Of a stretch of DNA of 64,000 nucleotides, positions 43,630-55,449 are shown piece by piece. The stretch comes from Prionace glauca (lineage: Eukaryota; Chordata; Chondrichthyes; Carcharhiniformes; Carcharhinidae): assembly GCA_037974335.1 (NCBI GenBank), contig CM075760.1, forward strand, positions 25,703,197 through 25,767,196. Direction: 5' to 3'. Below the pieces are notes generated by a model that saw only the letters and a program-made list of their open reading frames with translations, made no database searches and was not told the DNA's origin. The translations under genes and the position numbers were made by a program. How positions within the stretch are numbered: the stretch's first letter is position 1; the number at the start of each line of letters is the position of its first letter.

Positions 43630-44669
43630 CTGTAAAACAAGTTGACACAAGTCATCAGAGTCAGTACAGGATAGAGACCCAGAACAGACAATTCTACTTT
43701 CTATGGAACATTCTTTCCTCCTTTATTCCTCAAAAGCTGTAAATCTCCCTCACACTCTCCCTCCATTCTCACTCTGCTGTATCTAATATTCACCCTCCCA
43801 ATTCTCCTGAAGGTGCTGATTCACAGATCCATGCTCAATCAGCCTCACTGCTTCCTGTCCTGGAGACACACAGCTGAAAATCTCCATGCAGGCTACCAGA
43901 CAGATCTATGCGCATATGACTGGACTAAAAATGTGTGGAATATACAGACTGGATTCAGTTCCTTTCCCTTCAGTTGCTGCAAGTCCCCAATTTCCCCCAG
44001 AATGAGAAAAGGAAAGGGGGAAACATTGATTTCCTCCCAGATGTTGCACAGAGGAGGAAGTTTTAGTCTTCATTGGATGACTTCTGCATTACCACTTTCT
44101 CCCTCAAAGACATTGACATCCTTTGTTCCCTCAGCTTGACACATTTATTTGTCTGGCTAAAAGGATGGTCTCTTTCCTAATGTTCACAATTAAAGGGCTG
44201 GTTTCCCTCGGAGATGGCTGACATTTAAGAGAATAATAAATTATTAGAGGATAATATGCCGAGTGTTGTTATATTGTGGATCTGATATACTATTTATGGT
44301 TCTGTAACAAAGTACAATTATTATTTCTTGTCTTGTAATGAGGCATTGTAGCATTATATATTGAGGCATTATATATTTCCACTCATCGAGTCATTACAGC
44401 ACAGAAGGAATCCATTCAGTAACTCAAGTCCATGCTGACTTCTGTTGAACAATCCAGTCAGTCCCATTCCCCTTCTATATTTCCTTTCCCCTGCAAGTTT
44501 ATTTCCTTCATGTGCCCATCTCATTTCTGAAATATATTAAAAGGGACAATATACTAATATAGGACAGAAATGTGTCTGATATTGTTATATGGTAGAGATT
44601 AGATATATTATTTATGGATCTCTAATAAAATGCACTTATCTGGTTGTGTAACATTGGACTGTAGTTACA
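43630..44669. other. Intergenic DNA including a block repeated at 60.2 kb
   Basis: 44110-44350 matches 60217-60420 on the same strand (CAGCTTGACACATTTATTTG, GGATGGTCTCTTTCC, TTATTTATGGTTCTGTAA). 44390-44530 resembles 60470-60610. No coding frame supported. Confidence 0.55.
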
Positions 44670-44880
44670 TTATATATTTGGACAAATCTCTTCCCTCAGA
44701 GAATTGTTAGTATCTGGCTTCCTCTTCCATGGGGACCAGTGGAGGAATTGAATATCTTCAAAGATGAGTTAGACAGTTTTTGAATGACAAGGGAGTCAAG
44801 ACTTATTGGAACAGGCTGGAAAATGGAGAGAAAGCTCAGATGAGGAAGGATTTCTTCACTCAAGGATGTGGTGAAGTTTT
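44670..44880 (+). mobile_element. Old CR1-type LINE relic
   Basis: Reads TTGGACAAATCTCTTCCCTC and EELNIFKDELDSF-like remains. Confidence 0.4.
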
Positions 44881-45167
44881 AGATCCCTTTTTCGCAAATT
44901 ACATCTCTTTTTCGCAAATCTTTCCATGGCATTATTGTTTCCTATTTCCAGTCACACAAGTGTTTGGATCTTTTTCTACAGACATATTTACATTCAGATT
45001 CTGATGAATGGAGTGGACTCCGTCAGGTTTTGATCTGGTTTGAGTTTCCCTTCAAATTTTGTCTTAAAATTTTCTGTCAAAAAGATCATCACCGTCAGTC
45101 AAGAATAGAAATTGAGCGAGAAACGTTTTTCTTGGGTTGAATTTTCTGTGCGTAAATCCTCCCTTAT

Positions 45168-45915
45168 TTAAAGGGCGAAAAGCTGCAGCATACTACGGTG
45201 CAGAGGGACCTGGGGGTCCTTGTGCACAAATCGCAAAAACCCACTCTGCAGGTGCAGCAGGTGATCAAGAAGGTGAATGGGATGCTGGCCTTTATAGCAA
45301 GGGGGGTAGAATATAAAAGCAGGGAGGTCTTGCTGCAACTGTACAGGGCACTGGTGAGGCTGCAGCTGGAGTACTGTGTGCAGTTTTGGTCGCCGCACTT
45401 GCGCAAGGATATTTTGGCCTTGGAGGGAGTGCAGAGGAGGTTCACTGGGCTGATACCGGAGATCATTCGGTTGGACTATGAAGAGAGACTAAATAGACTG
45501 GGTCTGTACTCGTTGGAGTTTAGAAGGATGAGGGGGGATCTTATAGAGACGTATAAGATAATGAAGGGGATGGATAGGGTAGAGATAGAGAGATTCTTCC
45601 CGCTTAGAAAGAATAGCAGGACTAGAGGGCACAGCCTCAAGATAAGGGGGAGGGACACAGTTTAGAACAGAGTTGAGGAGGAACTTCTTCACTCAAAGGG
45701 TGGTGAATCTCTGCCCGTTGAAGTGGTGGAGGCTACCTCGCTAAATATATTTAAGTCACAGGTAGATAAGATTTTGACAGGCAACGGAATTAAGGGTTAT
45801 GGGGCGAGAGCGGGAAAGTGGAACTGATCCACTTCAGATCAGCCATGATCTTATTGAATGGCGGGGCAGGCTCGAAGGGCTAGGTGGCCTACTCCTGTTC
45901 CTATTTCTTACGTTC
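45168..45915 (+). mobile_element. CR1 family-2 LINE, 5'-truncated
   Basis: [39 protein letters not shown] and [20 protein letters not shown] are clear. A frameshift near 45655 breaks the end of the ORF. The 3' tail ends TTCTTACGTTCTTTTG. Its 5' edge abuts a zinc-finger-type exon-start motif (AAATCCTCCCTTATTT, 45153-45168). Confidence 0.85.
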
Positions 45916-45917
45916 TT

Positions 45918-46085
45918 TTGTACGTTCTCCTTGCATCTGCGTGGGCTTCCACTGGATGCTCTCGTTCCCTCCCACATTCGGAAAGATGTGCTTGTTCGGT
46001 GCATTGGCCTGAACAGGTGTCAGAGTGTGGCGACTAGGAGAATTTCACAGTAACTTCATTGCAGTGTTAACATAAGCCTTGCTTG
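45918..46085 (+). mobile_element. SINE 3' fragment
   Basis: CGTTCTCCTTGCATCTGCGTG, GAAAGATGTGC, then TTCACAGTAACTTCATTGCA and GCCTTGCTTGTGA. It is a different 3' end from the SINE at 35.3 kb. A minus-strand piece of the same end is at 48045-48100. Confidence 0.65.
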
Positions 46086-46329
46086 TGATTAATAGATAAG
46101 CATTAAAATTTAAAATAGTTAGAATAGCTAAAATAGATAGTGAATAGGAAGAAGGATTTGCTTCCTTTCCTTGTTATGTTGCCACTTTGCCTGATCAATT
46201 AAACATCTGGCTCTGTGTAAACTAGAGTCAGATTACCCGGGTCAGAGGGTTGATGCAGTTTGATGGACAAGTTGTCTCCATTCTGAACAATGGGGAACAA
46301 GCCCCTCCCACTCATTGACACCATTGCCC

Positions 46330-46900
46330 CATACAAAGATGGCGGCAACGTATGAGCCCCGCTGCTTATTGCCCCCAATAAAGATGGCGGCCGTTAACCC
46401 AAGCCGAACACTGGACTTTGCAGCCTCGCTCGGCGCGAAACATAAAGTCCTTTTTTGGAGGTTGGGCCTGAACAACATGTCACAAAAACTCTTCACCCAC
46501 CAGATCCACCGTCCCCGCGTTCCGCAATTTTCCTTGTACCATTTGTGGATTCGAATAAAAACCCTCTGTCTGTCGCCCTGACCTGCGTCACTGACTGTCT
46601 TCAGGTCCGCCCCTCGCTCACTCCGATTGGTTGGAGGACCAGCCGCTCACGGTCGGTCCTCCAGCCCGCCCCCTTTCCCTATTGGTCTAGAGCTGCCGTC
46701 AATCAGTCCCCGGGCATGGTGACGTTGAGCATGCGCAGTGCGGCTTATGTCCAGGGACAGAAGCTTGTTTGTCTCCTCTTCAGCGGGAAGGAGACGGATG
46801 GGTGGAGGCAGCGTTAGGGGCAGTGGGTGGGAGGGGAGGCTCCACACCCCCAGTAAGAAACTAGTGGCACCGCCTCAATACCCAACACAACGGCAGCTGC
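46330..46900 (+). promoter_or_regulatory. CpG-rich promoter region of the zinc-finger gene(s) at 47-49 kb
   Basis: Two YY1-type AAGATGGCGGC sites (46336-46346 and 46381-46391), a CATGCGCAGTGCGG NRF1-like site near 46730, CCGATTGG and CTATTGG inverted CCAAT boxes near 46621 and 46678, and a GTGACGTTG site. Strong local CpG enrichment. Assigned to the + strand genes by position and by likeness to the 59.4-60.1 kb promoter. Confidence 0.5.
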
Positions 46901-47083
46901 AGCGCTTTCTCCTGGTGTCAGCCCCAGTGGACAAATGTGGCTTCAGGAAGGAAATGCAGCAATGGGCTTGTTACTAAAAAATCATCTTTAACTCACTTCA
47001 CTGACCCTGGAGCAGGAGGAGAGAATGGGGGAAATTTCTATCCTGGACTGATAGTGATGGATTTTGGAAATTCCTTTTACAAG

Positions 47084-48484
47084 GAGTTAGAAGGAGAGGA
47101 TTTACACTCAGAAAACTGAAATCTAGCAAGACATCAAGATCTGAGAGAGTCACTTGATTAATCAGAACCTGGATATTATGGACCCTTGAGTGGAACCATT
47201 CAGCTCTGGGTCATTCTTACTCTCCATTATAATCCAGAGGACCAGGATAATGTTCTGGGGACCATACCAGGGCAGCTGGTAGAATTTAAATTCTCTTAAT
47301 AATTTGGAATTCAATGCTAATCATAGTATTGGTAACTGTGAAGCCATCGTGATGTGTTGAGGGAAGGGGAACGTGCGTGGAATTGGAATTTGCAGCTTTG
47401 GGAAACGAGAGAAATAAGTATTCCCCAGGAACTATAATTGTCTGTTCTGAATTTGTGTCGTGGGCTGACCTGTAGGAACTGGATTTACAGGGTTACAAAT
47501 AGAGGACTAACAGATAGGAAACTCAAATCAAGCATCACGTCAAAATCTGACAGTGACTCAATTCATCAGGACCTGAATACCATCGGTTTCCGAATGTGGA
47601 AGAAGAAATGTTTGTGTGTTCTGTCTGTGGGAAAAAAATCAAACAGCAGTGTGACTGGAAAAACATCAAGACACACACACACACAGCGCAGGGACAGTGG
47701 GAAAGAATTCAATTACTCATTGTGTGGAAATTCATCGATACACACACTGGGGAAAGACTGTTCACCTGCACCATATGTGGGATGGGATTTTCTCATTTAT
47801 CCAATCTGTAGATACCAGCGTAGTCACACTGATGTGAGATCTTTAAATTTTATAACCATGAGAATAGCTTTGAAAGGAACGATATTCTGCAGGAACACCG
47901 GCGCATTTATGCTGGAGTGAAGCCATTCACTTGCCCTATGTGTGGGAAGAGATTCATTCGTTAACCAGTGAGTTCTTATTGGTGAGAGACCATTCACATG
48001 CCCTGTATGTGGGAAAGGATGCACTCAGTCATTTCATGTTTAAAGTTTATCTATTAGTCACAAGTAAGGCTTACATTACCATTGCGAAGGAATTACTGTG
48101 AAATCTGAGACACCAGTTAGATCGCGGATGACTGCAGATATTTTACTGGGGATTAGAAGGAAAGGATTTGCAGATAGGAAATTATCTGCTGGTTTCACAG
48201 TCACTTAATTCATCAGGACTTGAATTTGAATGTGGAAGGAGAAATGTTTGCTGTGTCTGTTGGAAAAGATTTTGAACATCAATGTGACTGGAAAAATAAC
48301 AAGATACACACACATCTGAGTGAGAGTGTTCCAGTGAATTGACTGTGGAAAGAGTTTTAACCAGTTACACAGCCTGAAAAAACATCACATCATTTACAAC
48401 AAGGAGAAATCACACACATGTTCTATGTGTGGATGAGGCTTTATCTGATCATCCAACCTGGAGAGACACAAGGACACCAGCATC
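47084..48484 (+). pseudogene. Broken zinc-finger gene and leader of gene C
   Basis: A candidate acceptor (CCTTTTACAAG) ends at 47083. At 47596-47811 the frame reads EEEMFVCSVCGKKIKQQCDW and, after a gap, [20 protein letters not shown]-stop. 47930-48030 has further finger scraps. 48230-48480 is a second leader (VCCVCWKRF, QLHSLKKHH, CSMCG then stops) running into gene C. So a decayed finger gene lies immediately upstream of C, or its fingers form C's 5' UTR. Confidence 0.55.
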
Positions 48485-49411
48485 ATGGAGATACCATTGA
48501 AATGTGGGGACTGTGGAAAGGGATTCAGTTACCCTTCTGAACTGGAAACTCATCAACGCAGTCACACTGGGGAGAGGCCGTTCACTTGTTCTGAATGTGG
48601 GAAGGGATTCACTCGACTAACCCACCTCACTGCGCACCAACTTGTTCACACTGACATGAGACCTTTTAAATGCTCTGACTGCGAGAAGAGTTTTAAAACC
48701 AAATACAATCTTTTGACACACCATCGAGTTCACACTGGGGAGAGATGGTTCAGTTGTTCTGAGTGCGGGAAGGGATTCACTCAGTTATCCAGCCTGCAGA
48801 CACACCAGCGAATTCACACTGGAGAGAAACCATTCATGTGCACTGAGTGTGGGAAGAGATTCACTCAGTTATCCCACCTTCTGACACACCGGCGAGTTCA
48901 CACTGGAGAGAAACCATTCACCTGCCCTGAATGCGGGAGGGCATTCACTCAGTTATGCAAAATGTTGGATCACCAACGAGTTCACACTGGGGAGAGACCA
49001 TTCACCTGCTCTGTGTGTGGGAAGGGATTCACTCAGTCATCCACCTTGCTGAGACACAAGCATATTCACATTGGAGTGAGACCGTTCATCTGCTCCGAGT
49101 GTGGGAAGGGATTCACTCAGTCTGCCCAACTCACTTCACACCAACGTGTTCACTCTGACGTGAGACCTTTTAAATGTTCAGACTGCAAGAAGAGCTTCAA
49201 CGGCAAAATGGATCTACTGATTCACCAGCGAGTTCACACTGGAGAGAGACCGTTTACTTGCTCTGTGTGTGGGAAGCGATTCACTCAGCATTTCCTCTGT
49301 CTGAAACACCAGCGCATTCACACCAGGGAGACATTATTCATCTGCTCAGTGTGTGGGAAAGGATTCATTTGTGCTTTCACCCTGCAGAAACACCAGCGAG
49401 TTCACAAATGA
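48485..49411 (+). CDS. Poly-C2H2 zinc-finger protein, 11 fingers (gene C)
   Basis: A 308-residue frame beginning MEIPLKCGDC and ending HQRVHK. Eleven C2H2 fingers are complete by the Cys/Cys/His/His pattern. Predicted nuclear nucleic-acid-binding protein. Two fingers (3 and 9) are of a distinct type, PFKCSDCEKSFKTKYNL and PFKCSDCKKSFNGKMDL, and follow unusual linkers HTDMRPF and HSDVRPF in place of HTGERPF. The block finger 2-3 is echoed by finger 8-9, suggesting an internal duplication. Finger 10 has CLKHQRIH with an odd helix (FLCLKH). No stop or shift. No KRAB or SCAN. Confidence 0.88.
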   Translation: MEIPLKCGDCGKGFSYPSELETHQRSHTGERPFTCSECGKGFTRLTHLTAHQLVHTDMRPFKCSDCEKSFKTKYNLLTHHRVHTGERWFSCSECGKGFTQLSSLQTHQRIHTGEKPFMCTECGKRFTQLSHLLTHRRVHTGEKPFTCPECGRAFTQLCKMLDHQRVHTGERPFTCSVCGKGFTQSSTLLRHKHIHIGVRPFICSECGKGFTQSAQLTSHQRVHSDVRPFKCSDCKKSFNGKMDLLIHQRVHTGERPFTCSVCGKRFTQHFLCLKHQRIHTRETLFICSVCGKGFICAFTLQKHQRVHK

Positions 49412-49524
49412 TTACAGGAGTTGGTTTCTGCTGCTATGCTGCTGTTAATCACAGGACTGAACCATGTTCATTCTGACAGAGTTTATTTCAGTTGATGCAA
49501 TTAGATGGGAGTTCAGGTGTTTCT

Positions 49525-49585
49525 CGTGTGTCGGTGCAAACTTGATGGGCTGAAGGGCCTCTTCTGCATTGTATGATTCTATGAA
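49525..49585 (+). mobile_element. SINE 3' tail
   Basis: GTGCAAACTTGATGGGCTGA to GTATGATTCTATGA, the common SINE ending only. Confidence 0.55.
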
Positions 49586-49589
49586 TGTA

Positions 49590-50019
49590 TTGGAGATGAG
49601 GTAACGCTATTTAAAAAGTTAACTGTCTTTTTCAAGGACCATCTTGTTCTTATAAATTGAGCTCTATTCGTGGAGATACTGGGTGTCCCTGGGGCAGGAT
49701 TTTGGGAAGTTACTGCTAGTCCAGGAATCTCAAGAACGTTCACATTTTTACCTGGGGTGATTCCCCAATTGAGGTGGTGAAACTTCCTCATGTATTTCAC
49801 AGGTAAATCGGTTTCTTTTAAATAAACATTGATATTATTTACCATTTTAGAGTCCTGTTTTGCCTGATGGATAACTCTCTTTTGAACTGAAATGATTTAG
49901 AGTCAGTTTGGAACCAAGTATTAAGGCTCATGCCACCAAGTTAAACTGAATCTAAATTTTAATTCTCTGCCTGTTTAAGATTGACAGAGGATCTCGAGAT
50001 GGCACAAGCAAGGTACACA
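49590..50019. other. No gene recognised
   Basis: AT-rich sequence downstream of gene C. Confidence 0.35.
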
Positions 50020-50480
50020 AGAATGATATCAGAACTGAGAGTGCTTTTAAGTTAATGGAGAGATTAAACAGGTTGGGGATGTTTTTGTAGGATCATAAAG
50101 TCCCTACAGTGCAGAAGGAGACCCATTGAGTCTGCACCAACTCTCCGACAATGCATCTACCTCATGCCCTATCCCCATAACCTCATGTATTTACCCTGCT
50201 AATCCCCCTAATCTACACATTTCTGGACACGAGAGGGCAACTCACAATGGTCAATTCAACTAACCTACACATCTTTTGACTGTGGGGGGAAATCAGAGAC
50301 CTGGAGGAAACCCAGACAGACAAGGGGCCAAACGTGCATATCCCACAGACGATCACCCAAAGCCTGGGTTCCGAGTGGTGTGAGATAGCCACTGACTCAC
50401 CATGCCACCCTATTCTCTGGAAAAGCTGAGGCTGAGTGCTGATAGAGATTATGAATGGATACAGCAGGATTGAAGTTATC
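50020..50480 (+). mobile_element. Old LINE relic split by a SINE
   Basis: Left piece (ATATCAGAACTGAGAGTGCT to GGTTGGGGATGTTTTTG) and right piece (TATTCTCTGGAAAAGCTGAGG) are halves of a CR1-like end; the SINE at 50088-50408 lies between them. Confidence 0.5.
50088..50408 (-). mobile_element. tRNA-derived SINE (HE1-like), full length
   Basis: The minus strand shows head GGTGGCATGGTGAGTCAGTG, central domain TTTCCTCCAGGTCTCTGATT and the tail CTGCACTGTAGGGACTTTAT. Confidence 0.75.
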
Positions 50481-50644
50481 AAGTAATCACTGTCAGTACA
50501 GGATACAAAATCAGAACTGACAATTCTGGTTATCATTAGCCATGTTTCTCCCGTTCAAACTATAAATCTCTGTCCCATCACACTCACCTTCCTCCTCATT
50601 AATTGTTCCACTAATTCTTCCTTCTGTCCTTCAGCTTTCTTTCT

Positions 50645-51815
50645 TAATTCCCTGCTGCAATTAAGAACATAAGAAATAGAAGCAGGAGTAGGCCATCTGG
50701 CCCTTCGAGCCTGCCCCGCCATTCAATAAGATCATGGCTGATCTGTCGTGGCTCAGCTCCACCTTCCCGCCCTCTCCCCATAATCCTTAATCCCTTCTCT
50801 TATCAAAAACCCATCAACCTGTTTCTTAAAAATATTTAGCGAGGCAGCCACCACCACTTCAACGGGCAGAGAATTCCAGAGATTCACCACCCTTTCAGTG
50901 AAGAAGTTCCTCCTCAACTCTGTTCTAAACCGCCTCCCCTTTACCTTGAGGATGTGCCCCCTAGTCCTACTGTCTTTTTTGAGCGGGAAGAGTCTCTCCA
51001 CCTCTATCCTATCCATCCCATTCATCATCTTATACGTCTCAATGAGATCTCCCCTCATTCTTCTAAACTCTAACGAGTACAAGCCTAGTTTATTCAGCCT
51101 CTCCTCATAGCTCAATCCCCTCAACTCCGGTATCAGCCTAGTAAACCTCCTCTGCACTCCCTCCAGGGCCAAAATATCCTTGCGCAGGTGCGGCGCCCAA
51201 AACTGCACACAGTACTCCAGCTGCGGCCTCACCAATGCCCTATACAGCTGCAGCAAGACCTCCCTACTTTTATATTCAATCCCCCTCGCTATGAAGGCCA
51301 GCATCCCATTCGCCTTCCTGACCACCTGCTGCACCTGCAAGCTGGGTTTTTGCGACTCATGCACAAGGACCCCAAGGTCCCTCTGCACCGTCGCCTGCTG
51401 CAGTTTTTCGCCACGTAAGTAATAGTCCTTCCTACCATTCCTCCTACCAAAGTGGACCACCTCACACTTGCCAACATTAAATTCCATTTGCCATTTCCTG
51501 GCCCATTCGCCCAGCCTATCTGGATCCTTCTGCAGACTCTCCACACCCTCCTCACAATTTGCCTTTCCCCCAATCTTGGTGTCATCAGCAAATTTCGACA
51601 CCCTGCACTCGGTTCCCTCCTCCAGATCATCTATATAAATGGTAAATAGCTGAGGCCCCAGCACCGACCCCTGGGGCACCCCACTAGTCACCAACCGCCA
51701 ATCCGAATAGCATCCATTGACCCCCACTCTCTGCCTCCTATTTGACAACCAATCCTCTATCCACGCTAACACCCTACCCCCAACTCCATGTCCCCTGACC
51801 TTCTGCAATAATGGA
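50645..51815 (-). mobile_element. CR1 family-2 LINE, 5'-truncated, frame open
   Basis: A 356-codon minus-strand frame contains [63 protein letters not shown] and [20 protein letters not shown]. It ends GIKDYGERAG and then the family tail (AAGAACATAAGAAATAGAAG on the + strand). Nearly identical to the copies at 40 and 58.5 kb, so this subfamily was recently active. 5'-truncated at about 51812. Confidence 0.9.
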
Positions 51816-51834
51816 CCTACCATATATTAAATTG

Positions 51835-51990
51835 ATCTTTCTCAACACCCAATCTATGACTGTAACACTAGATTCTGCACCTTTTTTCCTTCTCCCCATG
51901 TACTCTATGAACAATACGTTTTGTCTTTATAGTGTGCAAGAAACAATACTTTTCACTATATTCCAATACATGTGACAATAATAAATCAAA
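51835..51990 (+). mobile_element. L2/Rex-like LINE 3' tail
   Basis: TACTCTATGAACAATACGTT, CAAGAAACAATACTTTTCAC and TGACAATAATAAATCAAATC match, inverted, the 3' end at 30085-30180. Confidence 0.65.
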
Positions 51991-52189
51991 TCAACTCTTC
52001 TCTGCTTGATGTGCTAACTCTTGGCTTCAATTTCAGACTACCTCTTGTCCTTCCTAGTATCTCACACCAAAATTTCAATCTTTATGCCTCAAGAGGAATT
52101 GTATTGCTAATGGGACATCAATATATAAACTAGTGACTACCACATGTGCTTTGTTTCTGGGTGCAGTCACTCCCACCTCCACCTTTCAT

Positions 52190-52610
52190 CCCAGTCCCAG
52201 AAGTTTGGAGATTGGGCTGAGTGTGGGAAAGGATTCATACGGTCATCTCATCTGCTGACACACCAGCGAGTTCACACTGGGGAGAGGCCATTCACTTGCT
52301 CTATATGTGGGAAGGGATTCACTCAGTCATCCAACCTGCTGACACACCAGCGAGTTCACAGCAAGGAGAGGCCACTCACCTGCTTCAAGAGAAGGATTCA
52401 TTGAGTCGTCCAGTCTGCTAAAACACTAATGTGGTCACACTGGGGAAAGACCTTTGGTGTGTTTTGTGTATGAGAAGAGATTCACTGATACATCCAAACT
52501 GCTGAGACACCAGCAAGTCCACATTGAGGAGAGACTATTCCCCTGCTCTGAGTTTAGGGAAGGTCATCAGTCATCCAACTTGCTGACACACCGAGTTCAC
52601 ACCAATTAGA
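52190..52610 (+). pseudogene. Zinc-finger gene fragment
   Basis: Reads [40 protein letters not shown] and SKERPLTCF, then loses frame. Three more fingers (for example MRRDSLIHP in the wrong frame) can be traced to 52600. Two intact fingers remain. Confidence 0.75.
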
Positions 52611-52623
52611 GACTTTTTCTTTG

Positions 52624-52912
52624 TAATCACAGAATTCCTACAGTGCAGAAGGAGATCACTCGGCCCGTTGAGTCTGCACCGACCACAATCCCAACCAGGC
52701 CCCACTCCAGTAAACCTACACATTTACCCTGCTAATCCCCCTGACGCTAAGGGGCAATTTAGCATGGCCAGACAACCTAACCTGCACATCTTTAGAAGGT
52801 GGGAGGAAACCGCAGCATCCGGAGGAAACCCGCACAGACATGAGGAGAACATGCAAACTTCACACAGACAATCACCTGAGGCTAGAATTGAACCCCGATT
52901 CCTGCCCTGACT
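52624..52912 (-). mobile_element. tRNA-derived SINE (HE1-like), head partly lost
   Basis: Minus strand tail CTGCACTGTAGGAATTCTGT, body GGCCATGCTAAATTGCCCCT and central TTTCCTCCGGATGCTGCGGT. Confidence 0.75.
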
Positions 52913-53589
52913 GTGTGTTAATTAATCAATTGAGTTTAAGAATGTACAGACAGAGGGCTTTGATCGAATTATATGAATGTTTATGAAGAAAGTATGTATA
53001 AAGAGTTGGGAGTTAAATGTATTCCAAGTAAAGATTGGCTCCAGTTTCTTCCTTCACCATAAGGCTGTCAGGATTATCACCTGGTAACAGAAAATGTTTG
53101 ACCGATTGGTGAAGTTTGGAAACCGAAGAAATGTATATTTCAGACAGAAGTTTACAATCCCGGCAGCTTTTGTGAGAAATGAAAGTGAGTGTGAATTGTC
53201 AGGGTCTGATTACCCGCCGATGTTCTCAGAGTCTGAAACATACAATCAGTGGAAGAATGGAGATGTGGACATGGGTTACATCCCTAACAAAGAGGAAACA
53301 AGGTCTGGCCTTGGCATTGTCACTTCCTAACGAAAGGAAACTTGGCAGCAAAACATTTTCAGAGCTGGAAATTGACCAGTAGTAAAGTGATCAAGATTTG
53401 GACCTTTTATTTGGTTTCATTGATGAGATTTACAAGAAAGATGATCTGATGGGTGCCTATGGAGCATAGTCTGACTTTGTCAAGTTTTGAAATGAGAGTG
53501 TAAGTATATTTAGCAGATCTGGATATCACAGAAAGGACAGGATTGGAAACGTACTAATAGGTGAATGAATCTCAGGAATGACGGGGGAA
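52913..53589. other. Zinc-finger 3' flank, no gene
   Basis: 53040-53095 (CTTCCTTCACCATAAGGCTG, TCAGGATTATCACC) matches 63398-63450 behind gene E, so it is a duplicated 3' flank. Frames at 53.1-53.4 kb are unsupported. Confidence 0.5.
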
Positions 53590-53790
53590 CAATTACCATG
53601 AAATTCCCCTGGTCATCACTGTCCGGTGCTTGTTTGGGTCAATGCACCTAACCAGCATGTCTATCAGAATGTGGGAGAAAAGCAGAGCACACAGAGGAAA
53701 CCCGCACAGACATGGGGAGAATATGCAAACTCCACAGAGACAGTGACCCAAGTTGGCAATCCCAGTGATTAACAAAGAATTGCGCCACAA
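53590..53790 (-). mobile_element. Old SINE
   Basis: Minus strand keeps GAGTTTGCATATTCTCCCCA and TGTCTGTGCGGGTTTCCTCT with an aberrant 3' part. Confidence 0.6.
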
Positions 53791-55080
53791 GATTCCACAT
53801 TTTTAAACGAGAACAACATTTATAAAGTAAAATAATATTAAAAACCCGGACTATGAACAAAGCATAAGTCTTTCAATTTAATTCATTATCAGATTATTTC
53901 ATGAAGAGAATATTAAAAACTTGTTGTGGTTTTGAGAAGAGGGGTGTCTTTATATGTAATGCTTTGTACAAAAGAAGGAAAAATCACATTTTTTTCTTCT
54001 TTGATTTGTTCTGAGACATTGTTCGTGTGAATGTATTGTGATCCAGGTTAGGACATTTAAAGAAAATTGTGAACACCCAGTGATTAACTAAAAGAATTAC
54101 ATGAAAAGATTAAACATTTTTAATAAAAACAAACTTTACCATACATATAAAACAAAATAAAATTTAAGAATACAGCATTACAAACTGAATACTGTAGTCA
54201 GTAAAGACTGATGGTACAAAACTGATTTTTAACCTCACCCCAAGAGTCTCTTTATACTTAATATCTTGAAAGTTCCGTTCTGTTCCTGGGGCTCTCAAAG
54301 TTATGTCAAAGCTTTGCAGAATTCATTTTAATTTTCCTCACTTTTCCAGCTATTCTCCAGGCTCCAAGATTTTACAGAGGGTCTTTCCATGAGCTTTTGA
54401 CTGAACAATTCTCCAACTTTCCTTTGAGATCTCAAAACTGTGGACTCCTCAGTCCAACTGGGCTTCACTTCCTTCTTGCTGAGGGATTTAAACATTGGCA
54501 GCACCCCTGGTTCCTAATGACCCTCCAGGCTTCTGGTCTCACAGCTGGTTCACAGCTCCTGGTCCCACAGCTGATGGCCTCCAAGTTAACTGGAGACTGC
54601 TTGCTTTCTCTGAGAAACACCCAGAATTCCAACCAGAGCTCACTTACCCTCATGCTACCACATCTGTTGGAATCTCTGATCGATATTTAGCTTCAAAACT
54701 AAACCTTTTTGACCCTGAGGTCTGCATGAAGAATTCCGCTCTCTGACAAAGACACGGCAATAACTGTCAGTCCCAAAGTCTCCAGATCTCCAGCTAAAAG
54801 AGGCCAGCTGCCCTTTTACACATCTTACCCTTCGAGTTTTGACATCTTAAACCAACGTGAACCACACTTCGTGACTATGAATTCTCTCAGGGTGTTTCTG
54901 TCAGATCAGCAGTGTGGGCTTTCTATTTATCTTAAATTTTAAAAAAAGCAATTTGTTGAACTCATTCATACTTCTAAACCATACGAATTATGAAAACAGA
55001 TCTTTGCAACACCGTCCCCATGATGAAAATGTATCATTCTCGTATTATCCCATTTGAAACATTATAACGTAGACTTAAAA
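53791..55080. other. AT-rich DNA, no gene recognised
   Basis: Long low-GC stretch. The frame at 54.4-54.7 kb has no domain. It could be an old interspersed repeat, but I cannot assign one. Confidence 0.35.
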
Positions 55081-55082
55081 GG

Positions 55083-55160
55083 TTGGCTCTACTCTCCCCA
55101 TCGATGCTGTCAGACCTGCAAAGATTTTCCAGCATTTTCTGTTTCCAGCATCCGCAGTTT
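55083..55160 (-). repeat. Unclassified interspersed repeat
   Basis: TGCTGTCAGACCTGCAAAGA, TTTTCCAGCATTTTCTG and CCAGCATCCGCAG match the 38.8 kb repeat inverted. Confidence 0.5.
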
Positions 55161-55449
55161 TTTTGCTTTTAACAATGTACAACATGCTGTATATCGAAAT
55201 AGTTGTGATCTTATCAAATAGTGAAGCAGGCTCAAAGACCCAAATGGCCAACTCCTGTTCCAAAGTCCATTGTTTAACTACCTTATAACCTGCAATAGAC
55301 ATAATAATCCCTCCATTGTCCACTCCACATTCACAAGTCCATCCTGATAACAGAACACTGCTGGATTCCATGGCCAGGAATCTCAGTCCACTGAAGATGG
55401 GAAATATTACTGCTTGCAGTGTTTTCTGACAGTTTTCTTCTCACAATAA

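Noticed and set aside
53094-53382. Frame MFDRLVKFGNRRNVYFRQKF...
   Set aside because: Lies in a duplicated finger-gene 3' flank; the counterpart at 63.45 kb does not keep the frame.
54397-54746. 97- and 83-residue frames near 54.5 kb
   Set aside because: No domain or codon signal; overlapping frames on both strands in repeat-like DNA.
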